Below are positions 26,805 through 33,827 of a stretch of DNA of 35,263 nucleotides, in pieces. The stretch lies in NCBI GenBank assembly GCA_026985735.1, contig JALSPW010000190.1, positions 1-35,263 of the forward strand. Reading direction: 5' to 3'. The notes beneath the pieces are model-generated. The model was not told the DNA's origin and did not search any database. It worked only from the letters and a program-made list of their open reading frames with translations. Positions within the stretch are counted from its first letter, which is position 1, and every line of letters starts with the position of its first letter. The DNA is from Saprospiraceae bacterium. GTDB lineage: Bacteria > Bacteroidota > Bacteroidia > Chitinophagales > Saprospiraceae. Both the position numbers and the translations under genes were made by a program.

Positions 26805-26916
26805 GTGGGCATCATAATGCCATGCACTTACGTATGAAGTTGTAATATGTCGTCTATACGGGACTTTCTTTTGTTTCAAATAAATTTGAAACGCCATTTA
26901 AAGACATACTCCCCAC
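26805..26916. repeat. Second hairpin-rich intergenic segment with REP-like core
   Basis: Pairs seen: GTGGG (26805-26809) with CCCAC (26912-26916) as outer closure; GGCAT/ATGCC (26808-26812 with 26817-26821), which competes with it; TATGTC/GACATA (26846-26851 with 26903-26908); and a perfect GTTTCAAAT/ATTTGAAAC stem (26873-26881 with 26884-26892). Inside lies GTCGTCTATACGGGAC (26850-26865), similar in style to short palindromic repeats of Bacteroidota intergenic DNA. Function unknown. Confidence 0.35.
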
Positions 26917-26966
26917 CGATGAAGCACCCCTAAATTCAATAAATCAATCTATTCTAGTCAATTAGT

Positions 26967-27016
26967 AATTCATAATTTACCATTCATAATTCATCATTTA
27001 TCCCTTTTGTCTTTTT
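26967..27016. repeat. Dispersed AT-rich repeat (ATTCAT...CTTTTGTC type), right copy
   Basis: Variants of 'attcataatt' and 'attcatcattt' at 26967-27000 are followed by CTTTTGTCTTTTT at 27004-27016. This matches, in the same orientation, the order seen at 21391-21436. CTTTTGTC also occurs twice at 29767-29795 before the arginine deiminase gene. Confidence 0.55.
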
Positions 27017-27135
27017 ATTGTTATCTATGTACTTCGTGTTTTATACTTCATACCAAATAATAACAAGATTTCCGGTTTATCTCCTATTTTTTTTTCATTC
27101 ATCAGTGTGAAATTTTTAATTAAAAAAATTTAATG

Positions 27136-27143
27136 TACATTTG
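27136..27143 (+). promoter_or_regulatory. Putative -7 element of the PASTA protein gene
   Basis: TACATTTG matches TAnnTTTG, 24 bases upstream of ATG 27168. No TTG at the expected -33 position. Confidence 0.4.
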
Positions 27144-27167
27144 TAAATTAAATATCAAAATTCAAAA

Positions 27168-27995
27168 ATGGTTAACGAGTCAAAATTTTCTTTAAAAGAA
27201 TTAATTAGATTTATTGTCAGTAAAGTTTTCCTGAAACATTTTAGTCTAATTGTCGCATTTTATGTGCTAATTGTAGTTTTACTATTGTTTTGGTTAAGTT
27301 TTTATACAAATCACGGTCAGAAATTAATATTACCTGATTATAACGGTATGCATGTAGAAAAAGCAATTATCGATGCTGAAAATCATCATTTTAAAATAAT
27401 TATTGATGACTCTACCCATATAGTTGGCAAACCCGGAGGTTTAATAATAAGCCAAAATCCAAAACCGGGTTCAAAAGTAAAGGAAAACAGAAAAATTTAT
27501 GTGAATGTGACAAAATACAACCCTGATAAAATCAAGGTTGCCGATCTTCCATCATTATACGGTAGAAATTTTAATACAAAAAAGAGAGAACTTGAAATTT
27601 TGAAAATAAAATCCAAGATTATAGGATATGAATATGATAAAGGAGAACCAAATTATATCTTAAAAGTTTTTTACAATGGTGAACCGATTGTAACCAAAGA
27701 GGGTAAAAAAAATGATGTAGAAATAAATAAAGGAGGTACTCTTGAATTTATTTTAAGCCGTAAATCAGGGGGGACAATAGATTTACCAAATTTCAGATGC
27801 ATGACTGCAGAGCAAGCTATTTTTTTGATAGAATCAAGAAATCTAAAATTAGGAGCATTAAGAAAAAACGGTCAGATTGTTAGTACACATACCGGATTTG
27901 TAATAAAGCAAAGCCCTGCAGCCAGCAATAAGATACCTATGGGAACAAACATAGACCTTGAACTAAGTGATGTATTGCCAGACGATTGTAAGTAA
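27168..27995 (+). CDS. Membrane-anchored PASTA-domain protein
   Basis: 275 residues. A short cytoplasmic N-terminus is followed by one membrane helix (about residues 24-45, 'LIVAFYVLIVVLLLFWL') and then three PASTA-type repeats (about 52-115, 118-195, 198-270). Signatures are 'ILPDYNGMHVEKAIIDAENHHF', seen in part as 'LPDYNGMHVEKA', then 'VISQNPKPGSKV'-like 'IISQNPKPGSKVKEN', and in the third repeat 'DLPNFRCMTAEQAIFLIE' and 'VIKQSPAASNKIPMGT'. Unlike Firmicutes or Actinobacteria PASTA proteins there is no kinase or transpeptidase domain. The repeats probably face the periplasm and may bind peptidoglycan or proteins. The gene is single, converging on plsC. Confidence 0.85.
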   Translation: MVNESKFSLKELIRFIVSKVFLKHFSLIVAFYVLIVVLLLFWLSFYTNHGQKLILPDYNGMHVEKAIIDAENHHFKIIIDDSTHIVGKPGGLIISQNPKPGSKVKENRKIYVNVTKYNPDKIKVADLPSLYGRNFNTKKRELEILKIKSKIIGYEYDKGEPNYILKVFYNGEPIVTKEGKKNDVEINKGGTLEFILSRKSGGTIDLPNFRCMTAEQAIFLIESRNLKLGALRKNGQIVSTHTGFVIKQSPAASNKIPMGTNIDLELSDVLPDDCK

Positions 27996-28049
27996 TATCC
28001 GGCTATAAAATCATTGAAATTTAAAAAATTAAGCATTTTTAGACAAACA

Positions 28050-28802
28050 CTAATCAAAAGCTTTAGACCACCCTTTTTGCATTTCAAGCAATTTATTATC
28101 AATCCAATTTTTGGATTCATCCATTAAGTATTGAGAATCATTGCTTTTCAAGACAGGCCCAAAAGCCAATTTTACGTCCGTGAAGCATTTCCCTGCTGTT
28201 TGGACAAATTGTTGCCAAGTGGAATTATTTTCCCATAAATCTTCTTTATATTTATATTCTTCCGCTATAGGTACAACGGGAATGTTATTGGCGGCAGCAA
28301 CTTCAAAAGTACCTTTTTTAAAATCCGCAGTTAATTTATTAACATTTGTAGTTCCTTCAACAAAAATCAATACATTTTCTCCCGATTCGATAATATCTTT
28401 AATAGCTTTTCTTGTCTCTTTTCTGCTGTTTTTATCTTCTCGTTTTACAAAAAAAATTCCTGTCAATTCGCTAGCTTTACCAAGAATGGGAATATCACGT
28501 ACTTCAGCCTTTGAAAGAATAAAGGTATTCAAATATTTGAGAGTAACAAAAAAATCCAGGATTCCTCGATGGTTTGAAACATAAATAGCGGGTTGCACCG
28601 GGGGGAAACCTTCAATTTTATTTCTAATGCCTAAAACAGGATTTATAAACTTTAAAAAATCTCTTCTAAATTTAAATCCGGTTTTGATATTGTACTTTAT
28701 TATTGTTTTTATACTTAATAAAAATAACGGATAGGCTATTATTAATGCAACGGCAAAAATAAAAAGCCTCACAGATGCTAAAATCGTTTTAAATATAATC
28801 AT
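28050..28802 (-). CDS. PlsC-like 1-acyl-glycerol-3-phosphate acyltransferase family protein
   Basis: 250 residues. It has an N-terminal membrane helix (about 8-30) and the acyltransferase motif I NHRGILD (Asn77-Asp83, His78 and Asp83 being catalytic). Motif 'GIFFVKRED' is near 115-123, motif III 'FVEGTT' at 147-152 (the usual form is F-P-E-G-T-R), and 'VPIA' is near 186. It probably acylates lysophosphatidate or another acceptor at the inner membrane. The altered motif III (Pro to Val, Arg to Thr) leaves the acceptor uncertain. It starts five bases after the upstream ppx stop, so they form a two-gene operon. Confidence 0.83.
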   Translation of the reverse strand: MIIFKTILASVRLFIFAVALIIAYPLFLLSIKTIIKYNIKTGFKFRRDFLKFINPVLGIRNKIEGFPPVQPAIYVSNHRGILDFFVTLKYLNTFILSKAEVRDIPILGKASELTGIFFVKREDKNSRKETRKAIKDIIESGENVLIFVEGTTNVNKLTADFKKGTFEVAAANNIPVVPIAEEYKYKEDLWENNSTWQQFVQTAGKCFTDVKLAFGPVLKSNDSQYLMDESKNWIDNKLLEMQKGWSKAFD

Positions 28803-28807
28803 AGTTA

Positions 28808-29695
28808 TTATTTTAGTTGGCTTTGGTTTTGTTCTAAAATCATTCCATCGGTTAAACCCATTTTTGGTACATAAATTTCTGTAATTCCAGCCATTTTCAT
28901 AATATTAATATATATTTCCGTAGCCGGAACAATCACATCAGCCCTATCGGGTTTCATACGCAAATCATTAATTCTTTCTTGCAAAGAAAATGATTTTAAA
29001 TACTTTAGGGTTTCTTCAATTTCTATAAGAGTAACCGGTTCAAGATATCTTTTTCTTGCCAATTGAGATATTTTATTAATATTTCCTCCTGTACCGATAG
29101 CTGCGATACCGTTGCATTTAATAACATTCTTATTAATCCAATCCGTAATTTCATCCCAGACGCTTTCTTTTATTTTATTTTTCAACATCCTCAATGTTCC
29201 TATTTTAAAAGATTTGGAATTTTGCTTTTTACCATTTGAAAATAATGTGAGTTCGGTACTACCACCTCCTACATCAATAAACAGGAAAGGATTTCCCTCC
29301 ATAAACCCCTCAATATTAAAAGATTTAAAGATCAACTCTGCTTCTCTTTCACCATCAATTACTTCCAGTTTGATTTTTGTTTTCTCAAAAATTCTGGAAA
29401 TAACATATTGACTATTGATTGCTTCCCGCATTGCAGATGTAGCACAAGCCATAATTTTATTAATATGATAGGCTTTGGCTAAAAACTTAAATGCTTTTAA
29501 TGTCAAAATAAACCTCTTCAATTTTTCTTCACTTATATAGCCTGTATCAAAAACATCCTCCCCTAATCTTAAGGGCACCCGTACCAATTGTACCTGTTTG
29601 ACAATCTTGTGTCCATTATCATTCACAACATATCCTATTAACATTCTACCGGCATTGGTACCGATATCAATAGCTCCATAATATTTTCGTTTCAT
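28808..29695 (-). CDS. ppx: Ppx/GppA family exopolyphosphatase
   Basis: 295 residues, the short form with only the two actin-like ATPase-fold domains and no C-terminal HD domain. Phosphate-binding motifs are 'GAIDIGTNAGRMLI' (about residues 7-20), 'ATSAMREAIN', 'FIDVGGGSTELTL' and 'AAIGTGGNI'. It hydrolyses terminal phosphate from polyphosphate and/or the gamma phosphate of pppGpp in the cytoplasm; the choice cannot be made by eye. It leads the ppx-plsC operon and is divergent from the arginine deiminase gene. A TATATTTG -7 element lies 15 bases upstream of the ATG. Confidence 0.88.
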   Translation of the reverse strand: MKRKYYGAIDIGTNAGRMLIGYVVNDNGHKIVKQVQLVRVPLRLGEDVFDTGYISEEKLKRFILTLKAFKFLAKAYHINKIMACATSAMREAINSQYVISRIFEKTKIKLEVIDGEREAELIFKSFNIEGFMEGNPFLFIDVGGGSTELTLFSNGKKQNSKSFKIGTLRMLKNKIKESVWDEITDWINKNVIKCNGIAAIGTGGNINKISQLARKRYLEPVTLIEIEETLKYLKSFSLQERINDLRMKPDRADVIVPATEIYINIMKMAGITEIYVPKMGLTDGMILEQNQSQLK

Positions 29696-29709
29696 ATTAA
29701 AAATTTATG

Positions 29710-29717
29710 CAAATATA
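29710..29717 (-). promoter_or_regulatory. Putative -7 element of ppx-plsC
   Basis: The minus strand reads TATATTTG, an exact TAnnTTTG match, 14 bases before the ppx ATG at 29695. No clear -33 TTG. Confidence 0.35.
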
Positions 29718-29846
29718 ACAATTGTAGCTACTAAGATAGAATCATTTTTAATTAATAATTAAATTCCTTTTGTCTTTTTCCATTTTTCTTTTGTCTTTAC
29801 AAATTTTGAACTTTAAAACTTTAAACATCTGTTAAAAAGTGAGCAA

Positions 29847-29878
29847 TTGTTCAGATTTTAATAATTTTCTTACCTTTG
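29847..29878 (+). promoter_or_regulatory. Promoter of the arginine deiminase operon
   Basis: TTG (29847-29849), a 21-base spacer, then TACCTTTG (29871-29878), both matching Bacteroidota -33/-7 consensus. It is 21 bases upstream of ATG 29900. The upstream TTG codon that would extend the protein by eight residues lies within this -7 element, so it is not the start. Confidence 0.6.
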
Positions 29879-29899
29879 CAATATTTAAACATAAATTTA

Positions 29900-31153
29900 A
29901 TGAAACCCAAAGTTTTTTCTGAAATAGGAGAATTAGAGAAAGTGATAGTACACAGGCCTGATAGCGGTCTATCCAGAATATCCCCGCAAAAAGCTGAGGA
30001 ATTGCTATTTGATGACATTATTCACCTTCCTTTGATGCAAAAGGAGCATGATACTTTCACTAATATATTAAAATTTTTCACAGGTGACGAAAATGTGCTT
30101 GAAATAGAAGACTTATTAGAACAAGCACTGGATTACTCTCATGTGATGAAAGAAAAGATAATAGATGATATTGTACGATTCGAAGAGCTTCCTGCAAAAG
30201 CGAAAAGTATAATGATGCAATTGGATTCAAAACATTTGACCAATTTATTAATTACGGGATATTGCGAAAAAGACGATGCGTATTTATTTGATGCGATTCC
30301 AAATTTTATTTTCACAAGGGATATTGCTGTTGTAATAAAAGAATATATATTAATAACAAAAGCTGCAAGAGATGCAAGACACAGAGAAAATTTATTAGCC
30401 AGATTTATTCTCAATTCGCATCCGATGTTTTTGGAATCCCGAAAAAATAAAAAAGTCATTAATTTGAATAACATTGACCTTTTCCCTCCTTCAAAAAGAG
30501 GCAAATCTGTGTCAATGGAAGGGGGTGATGTAATGATTGTGAACGAAAATTATTTATTTATCGGACATAGTGAGAGGACTTCCCAACATGCAATCAACTT
30601 ATTAAAAGACTATCTTTTCGAACGAAATATTATTGACAATGTAGTGGAGATTGAAATACCCCATGAAAGAAATTTCATGCATTTGGATACTATTTTCACT
30701 CAAATAAACACACATGATTGGGTTATTTATAAACCTATTATCTATGATGGAATAGGCTCGTTGGTAAAAGTTTATAATAAATCGGGAAAAACCAAAAAAT
30801 ATTTATCTGTCAAAGAGTTGTTTTTAGAAGAAATAGACCCCGAAGTTAAATTTATTTTCGGAGGTAACGGTATATATCCATATCAGGAAAGGGAACAATG
30901 GACAGATGGTTGCAATTTAGTGGCAATAAAACCCGGAGTAGCATTAACATACGACAGAAACCTAAAGACCGAAGAAGCATTTAAAAATGCCGGATATAAA
31001 ATTATACATGCTGAAAAATTGCTTAAAGACATCGAAAAGGGCAAATTAAAACCTGAGAATATAAATAATACTATTATCACATTACCATCTACCGAATTGT
31101 CTCGCGGAAGAGGCGGTTCACATTGTATGACATGTCCTGTTAAAAGAAAATAA
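29900..31153 (+). CDS. arcA: Arginine deiminase
   Basis: 417 residues from ATG 29900. Guanidino-modifying enzyme motifs are all present: N-terminal 'FSEIGELEKVIVHRPDSGL', 'PNFIFTRDIAVV', 'SMEGGDVMIV', 'MHLDTIFTQI' (catalytic His) and 'GGSHCMTCPV' with nucleophile Cys409. The enzyme hydrolyses L-arginine to citrulline and ammonia. No ornithine carbamoyltransferase, carbamate kinase or arginine/ornithine antiporter is nearby, so an ATP-yielding ADI pathway is not shown here. It starts an operon with a thioesterase gene two bases downstream and a YihY-type gene after that. In Bacteroidota such standalone deiminases may serve arginine breakdown or pH balance; that is inference. Confidence 0.92.
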   Translation: MKPKVFSEIGELEKVIVHRPDSGLSRISPQKAEELLFDDIIHLPLMQKEHDTFTNILKFFTGDENVLEIEDLLEQALDYSHVMKEKIIDDIVRFEELPAKAKSIMMQLDSKHLTNLLITGYCEKDDAYLFDAIPNFIFTRDIAVVIKEYILITKAARDARHRENLLARFILNSHPMFLESRKNKKVINLNNIDLFPPSKRGKSVSMEGGDVMIVNENYLFIGHSERTSQHAINLLKDYLFERNIIDNVVEIEIPHERNFMHLDTIFTQINTHDWVIYKPIIYDGIGSLVKVYNKSGKTKKYLSVKELFLEEIDPEVKFIFGGNGIYPYQEREQWTDGCNLVAIKPGVALTYDRNLKTEEAFKNAGYKIIHAEKLLKDIEKGKLKPENINNTIITLPSTELSRGRGGSHCMTCPVKRK

Positions 31154-31155
31154 TT

Positions 31156-31566
31156 ATGTATTCATTTAAATATCAAATAAGGGTAAGATATGCAGAAACA
31201 GACCAAATGGGGTATTCATATTATGGTAATTATGCCAAATACTATGAAGTGGGTAGGGTTGAAACAATCAGATCTTTGGGTTTTTCTTACAAGGATTTTG
31301 AAACCGTATGGGGTGTAATGCTACCTGTGGTAAGCATGGAAGCCAGGTATCTTAAACCTGCATATTATGATGATTTACTGACTATAGAAACGCAGATTAA
31401 TGAAATGCCGGGGAAAATGGTAACTTTTTATTGTAATATTTACAATGAAAAAGAAGAATTGATAAACAGAGGTGTGGTAAAGCTCTTCTTCATAGATATG
31501 AAAACAGGAAAAAGGGTTTCAGCCCCTGCTATTTTAATAGATAAATTAAAACCGTATTTTGAGTAA
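31156..31566 (+). CDS. YbgC-like acyl-CoA thioesterase (hotdog fold)
   Basis: 136 residues, the usual size of the 4-hydroxybenzoyl-CoA-thioesterase-like hotdog family. The active-site motif 'RVRYAETDQMGYSYYGNY' has catalytic Asp16. 'YEVGRVETIRSLG', 'VVSMEARYLKPAYYDDLL' and 'NRGVVKLFFID' follow in the usual order. It hydrolyses short or medium acyl-CoA or similar thioesters in the cytoplasm. It lies two bases after the deiminase stop and overlaps the next gene by eight bases, pointing to one transcript. Unlike proteobacterial ybgC, it is not next to tol-pal genes. Confidence 0.88.
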   Translation: MYSFKYQIRVRYAETDQMGYSYYGNYAKYYEVGRVETIRSLGFSYKDFETVWGVMLPVVSMEARYLKPAYYDDLLTIETQINEMPGKMVTFYCNIYNEKEELINRGVVKLFFIDMKTGKRVSAPAILIDKLKPYFE

Positions 31567-32515
31567 TTTTTTTGAAAATAAATGGAATCAATTTTTAGAA
31601 TTGTCTTTTATTAAAAGAATCAATAATTGGGCCAAGAAAACAACTTTACCGGGATTTGACGGAGTTCCTGTATACGACACACTTATTTTTGCTTATAAAG
31701 AATCACTGAAGGAAGATATCATGATACGAGCTAAAGCAATGTCCTTTAGTTTTTTTCTTGCTATATTTCCGGGTGTAATTTTTCTCTTGACATTTTTACC
31801 ATATTTGCCTTTTACCGATTATTATGTTGACATGTGGAAATCATCTTTAACAGGATTATTGCCATTGCAGGCCGAAAGTTATATTTTCGGCATCATGGAC
31901 AGTTTGGGTAAAAAGACACATGTAAGTTCGCAATTGGTTTCACTGTTTTTGATGCTATATTTTACCTCCAACGGAGTATCGTCCATGCTGGCAAGTTTTA
32001 GCAAATCATACCGGGAAACATATAAACGCAGAAATTATCTGGAACACAAATTAAGAGCATTTGAAATTACATTTTTACTATTTTTACTGCTCTTTTTATC
32101 TTCAGGTTTAGTGATTATGGGAAATATCTGGATTGAATATCTTTTTGAAAAATTGAATCTCAATGAATTTTACAGAATCACAATTGATTTTTTAAGATGG
32201 ATATTAGTAATCGTATTGTTTTATTCCATTATTTCTTTATTATACCGCTATGGTCCTGCCATGCGAAGAAAGATTAAATTTATAAGTCCGGGAGCAGCAT
32301 TGGCAACCTTTTTAGCAATAATAAGTTCAATCGGTTTTTCTTATTATGTGAATAATTTCAGTAATTATAATAAAGTTTACGGATCACTTGGTGCTATAAT
32401 TATCACAATGATTTGGATTCAAATCAATTCTATGGCCTTAATCATAGGATATGAACTTAATGCCAGTATTGCCATTAACAGGGATATGAAAAATAAAATT
32501 AAAAGTAATAAATAA
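31559..32515 (+). CDS. YihY/BrkB family inner-membrane protein
   Basis: 318 residues starting at a TTG (31559); no ATG is available until about residue 55, and the residues before it match the usual cytoplasmic N-terminus ('LPGFDGVPVYDTLIF'). The first helix follows 'IRAKAMSFSFFLAIFPGVIFLLT'-like sequence (shown in part: 'AMSFSFFLAIFPGVIF'). About six membrane segments follow, with family motifs 'FTSNGVSSMLASF' and 'YGSLGAIIITMIWIQ'. The family was once called ribonuclease BN, but members are membrane proteins of uncertain role, possibly transport or envelope related. It overlaps the thioesterase gene by eight bases, which supports coupling and the TTG start. Confidence 0.86.
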   Translation: MSNFFENKWNQFLELSFIKRINNWAKKTTLPGFDGVPVYDTLIFAYKESLKEDIMIRAKAMSFSFFLAIFPGVIFLLTFLPYLPFTDYYVDMWKSSLTGLLPLQAESYIFGIMDSLGKKTHVSSQLVSLFLMLYFTSNGVSSMLASFSKSYRETYKRRNYLEHKLRAFEITFLLFLLLFLSSGLVIMGNIWIEYLFEKLNLNEFYRITIDFLRWILVIVLFYSIISLLYRYGPAMRRKIKFISPGAALATFLAIISSIGFSYYVNNFSNYNKVYGSLGAIIITMIWIQINSMALIIGYELNASIAINRDMKNKIKSNK

Positions 32516-32842
32516 TTTGGATTTTTTTTATATATTTGTAGCAAATTCCATTATAATCCCATCATTGTTATACCAAACCGTTATCAAGATGGTGAAATAG
32601 AAAAAGAATTAGTTTTTGCTTATTCAAGAAAAAAATCTTTGCATAGCCTTAGGTATGGAAATATTTTTAAAGATAAGGAAGTGAGAACTAAACTTTTTAT
32701 AATCAGCAAATTGGTCGCAGTTTGGTATTAGTTTCCGTATGTAAATAAATACGATAATATTGTCGTACATAATACAATGTCAATCATTTAATAAGAAAGC
32801 GACTATTTATGAAGAGTGCTTTTTAAAAAAATATTATTAATT
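32516..32842. other. 327-base intergenic region with inverted repeats
   Basis: No plausible gene. It contains ATACCAAAC (32570-32578) and its reverse complement GTTTGGTAT (32720-32728), 141 bases apart. The word AGCAAATT lies outside the left arm and just before the right arm (about 32540 and 32705). An 18-base near-palindrome lies at 32750-32767. TATATTTG at 32531-32538 is a possible -7 element that would transcribe this region from the left. Confidence 0.5.
32750..32767. promoter_or_regulatory. 18-base near-palindrome, operator-like
   Basis: TACGATAATATTGTCGTA is a dyad with a single mismatched pair. It lies about 75 bases upstream of the coiled-coil gene start. Its complement shares the 10-base word CGACAATATT with 17532-17541 in the porP/dusB divergent promoter region. 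A transcription factor site is a guess. Confidence 0.3.
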
Positions 32843-33823
32843 ATGGCTTCAAAAAAATCAACAAATAATGTAATTGCAATGGCTATTATCGCCATTATTT
32901 TGCTTTTGGGAACTACCGGTTATTTATGGGTAGAAAACAACAAACTCAAAAACGAAATCGATAAATACAATAAAGAATTAAACAATCTTAGTCAAACACA
33001 AGCAAAGCTTGAGAAGGATTATGAATTGGCTATAAACAGTTTGGATGACTTAAAAGGTGATAATCTGGAATTAAATTCATTAATAGAAAAACAGAAATCC
33101 GAACTTAAAGCTCAAAAAGAAAAGATTAGTACTTTAATCTGGAAATCAAGGAAATTGCAAAAAGCAAAAGTAGAAATAGAGAATCTCAAAGCACAGGCAC
33201 TTGAGTATGTACAGGAAATAAATGATTTAAAAGAGCAAAACGAAGTTCTCACTTCCGCTAATCAAAAATTGCAAAAAGACAAAAGTGAATTATATGAAAA
33301 ACTCAATTTGACCAAAAGCCAAAAAATAAAAATCCAACAAGAAAAAGACTCTTTGGCATTAATAAAACAAAAACTTGAAAAAGATAAAAAAAGATTATAT
33401 ACCAAAGCGAATAAAGCCTCTGTAATACCTTTGGATAAAATATCAGTCAAAGGATATTCTATAAAAAAGAATGGAAAATATTCAAGAAAAAGAAAAGCCA
33501 AAAATATTCAGGTTTTGAAAATTTGTTTTGATATGATGGAAAATGAAATTGCTGATACTGGAGAAGAAGTTTTTTATATTCGATTAATAGGTCCTGATGG
33601 TATTACATTATATGATGAAAACACAGGTTCCGGAATAATTTTTAAATCAAGTGATAATACCCCTCTAAAATACACGAAAAAATACAGTGTTGATTATACG
33701 GGGAAGCAAGCGAATAAATGTCTTATTTGGAATAAGGATATACCGCTTATAAAAGGACGTTACAAACTGGAAGTTTATAACAAGGGATATATTTCGGGGA
33801 AATATGATTTTAAATTAAGGTAA
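32843..33823 (+). CDS. Membrane-anchored coiled-coil protein, function unknown
   Basis: 326 residues from ATG 32843 (MASKKSTNNV). The frame is open to a GTG at 32816, but the added nine residues are unlikely. A single membrane helix (about residues 9-30) is followed by a long charged coiled coil (about 31-190) rich in Lys, Glu, Leu and Gln. A C-terminal beta-rich domain (about 195-326) has 'KNIQVLKICFDMMEN', 'YIRLIGPDGITLYDE', 'CLIWNKDIPLIKGRYKLEVY'. This C-terminal domain recurs in Bacteroidota proteins of unknown role. The topology suggests a cytoplasmic N-terminus with the coil in the periplasm. It converges on the barrel gene with four bases between stops. Confidence 0.8.
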   Translation: MASKKSTNNVIAMAIIAIILLLGTTGYLWVENNKLKNEIDKYNKELNNLSQTQAKLEKDYELAINSLDDLKGDNLELNSLIEKQKSELKAQKEKISTLIWKSRKLQKAKVEIENLKAQALEYVQEINDLKEQNEVLTSANQKLQKDKSELYEKLNLTKSQKIKIQQEKDSLALIKQKLEKDKKRLYTKANKASVIPLDKISVKGYSIKKNGKYSRKRKAKNIQVLKICFDMMENEIADTGEEVFYIRLIGPDGITLYDENTGSGIIFKSSDNTPLKYTKKYSVDYTGKQANKCLIWNKDIPLIKGRYKLEVYNKGYISGKYDFKLR

Positions 33824-33827
33824 CGGT

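Larger units (their letters stand above)
26324..27167. other. 844-base intergenic region with promoters, hairpins and repeat module
   Basis: It separates the divergent giant gene (minus) and PASTA gene (plus). The first 200 bases are the probable long leader of the giant gene. Bases 26525-26790 are very AT-rich without recognisable structure. Bases 26805-26916 contain a set of hairpins, and 26967-27016 the dispersed AT-rich repeat. The last 40 bases carry the PASTA gene -7 element. No ORF of convincing composition was found. Confidence 0.6.
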
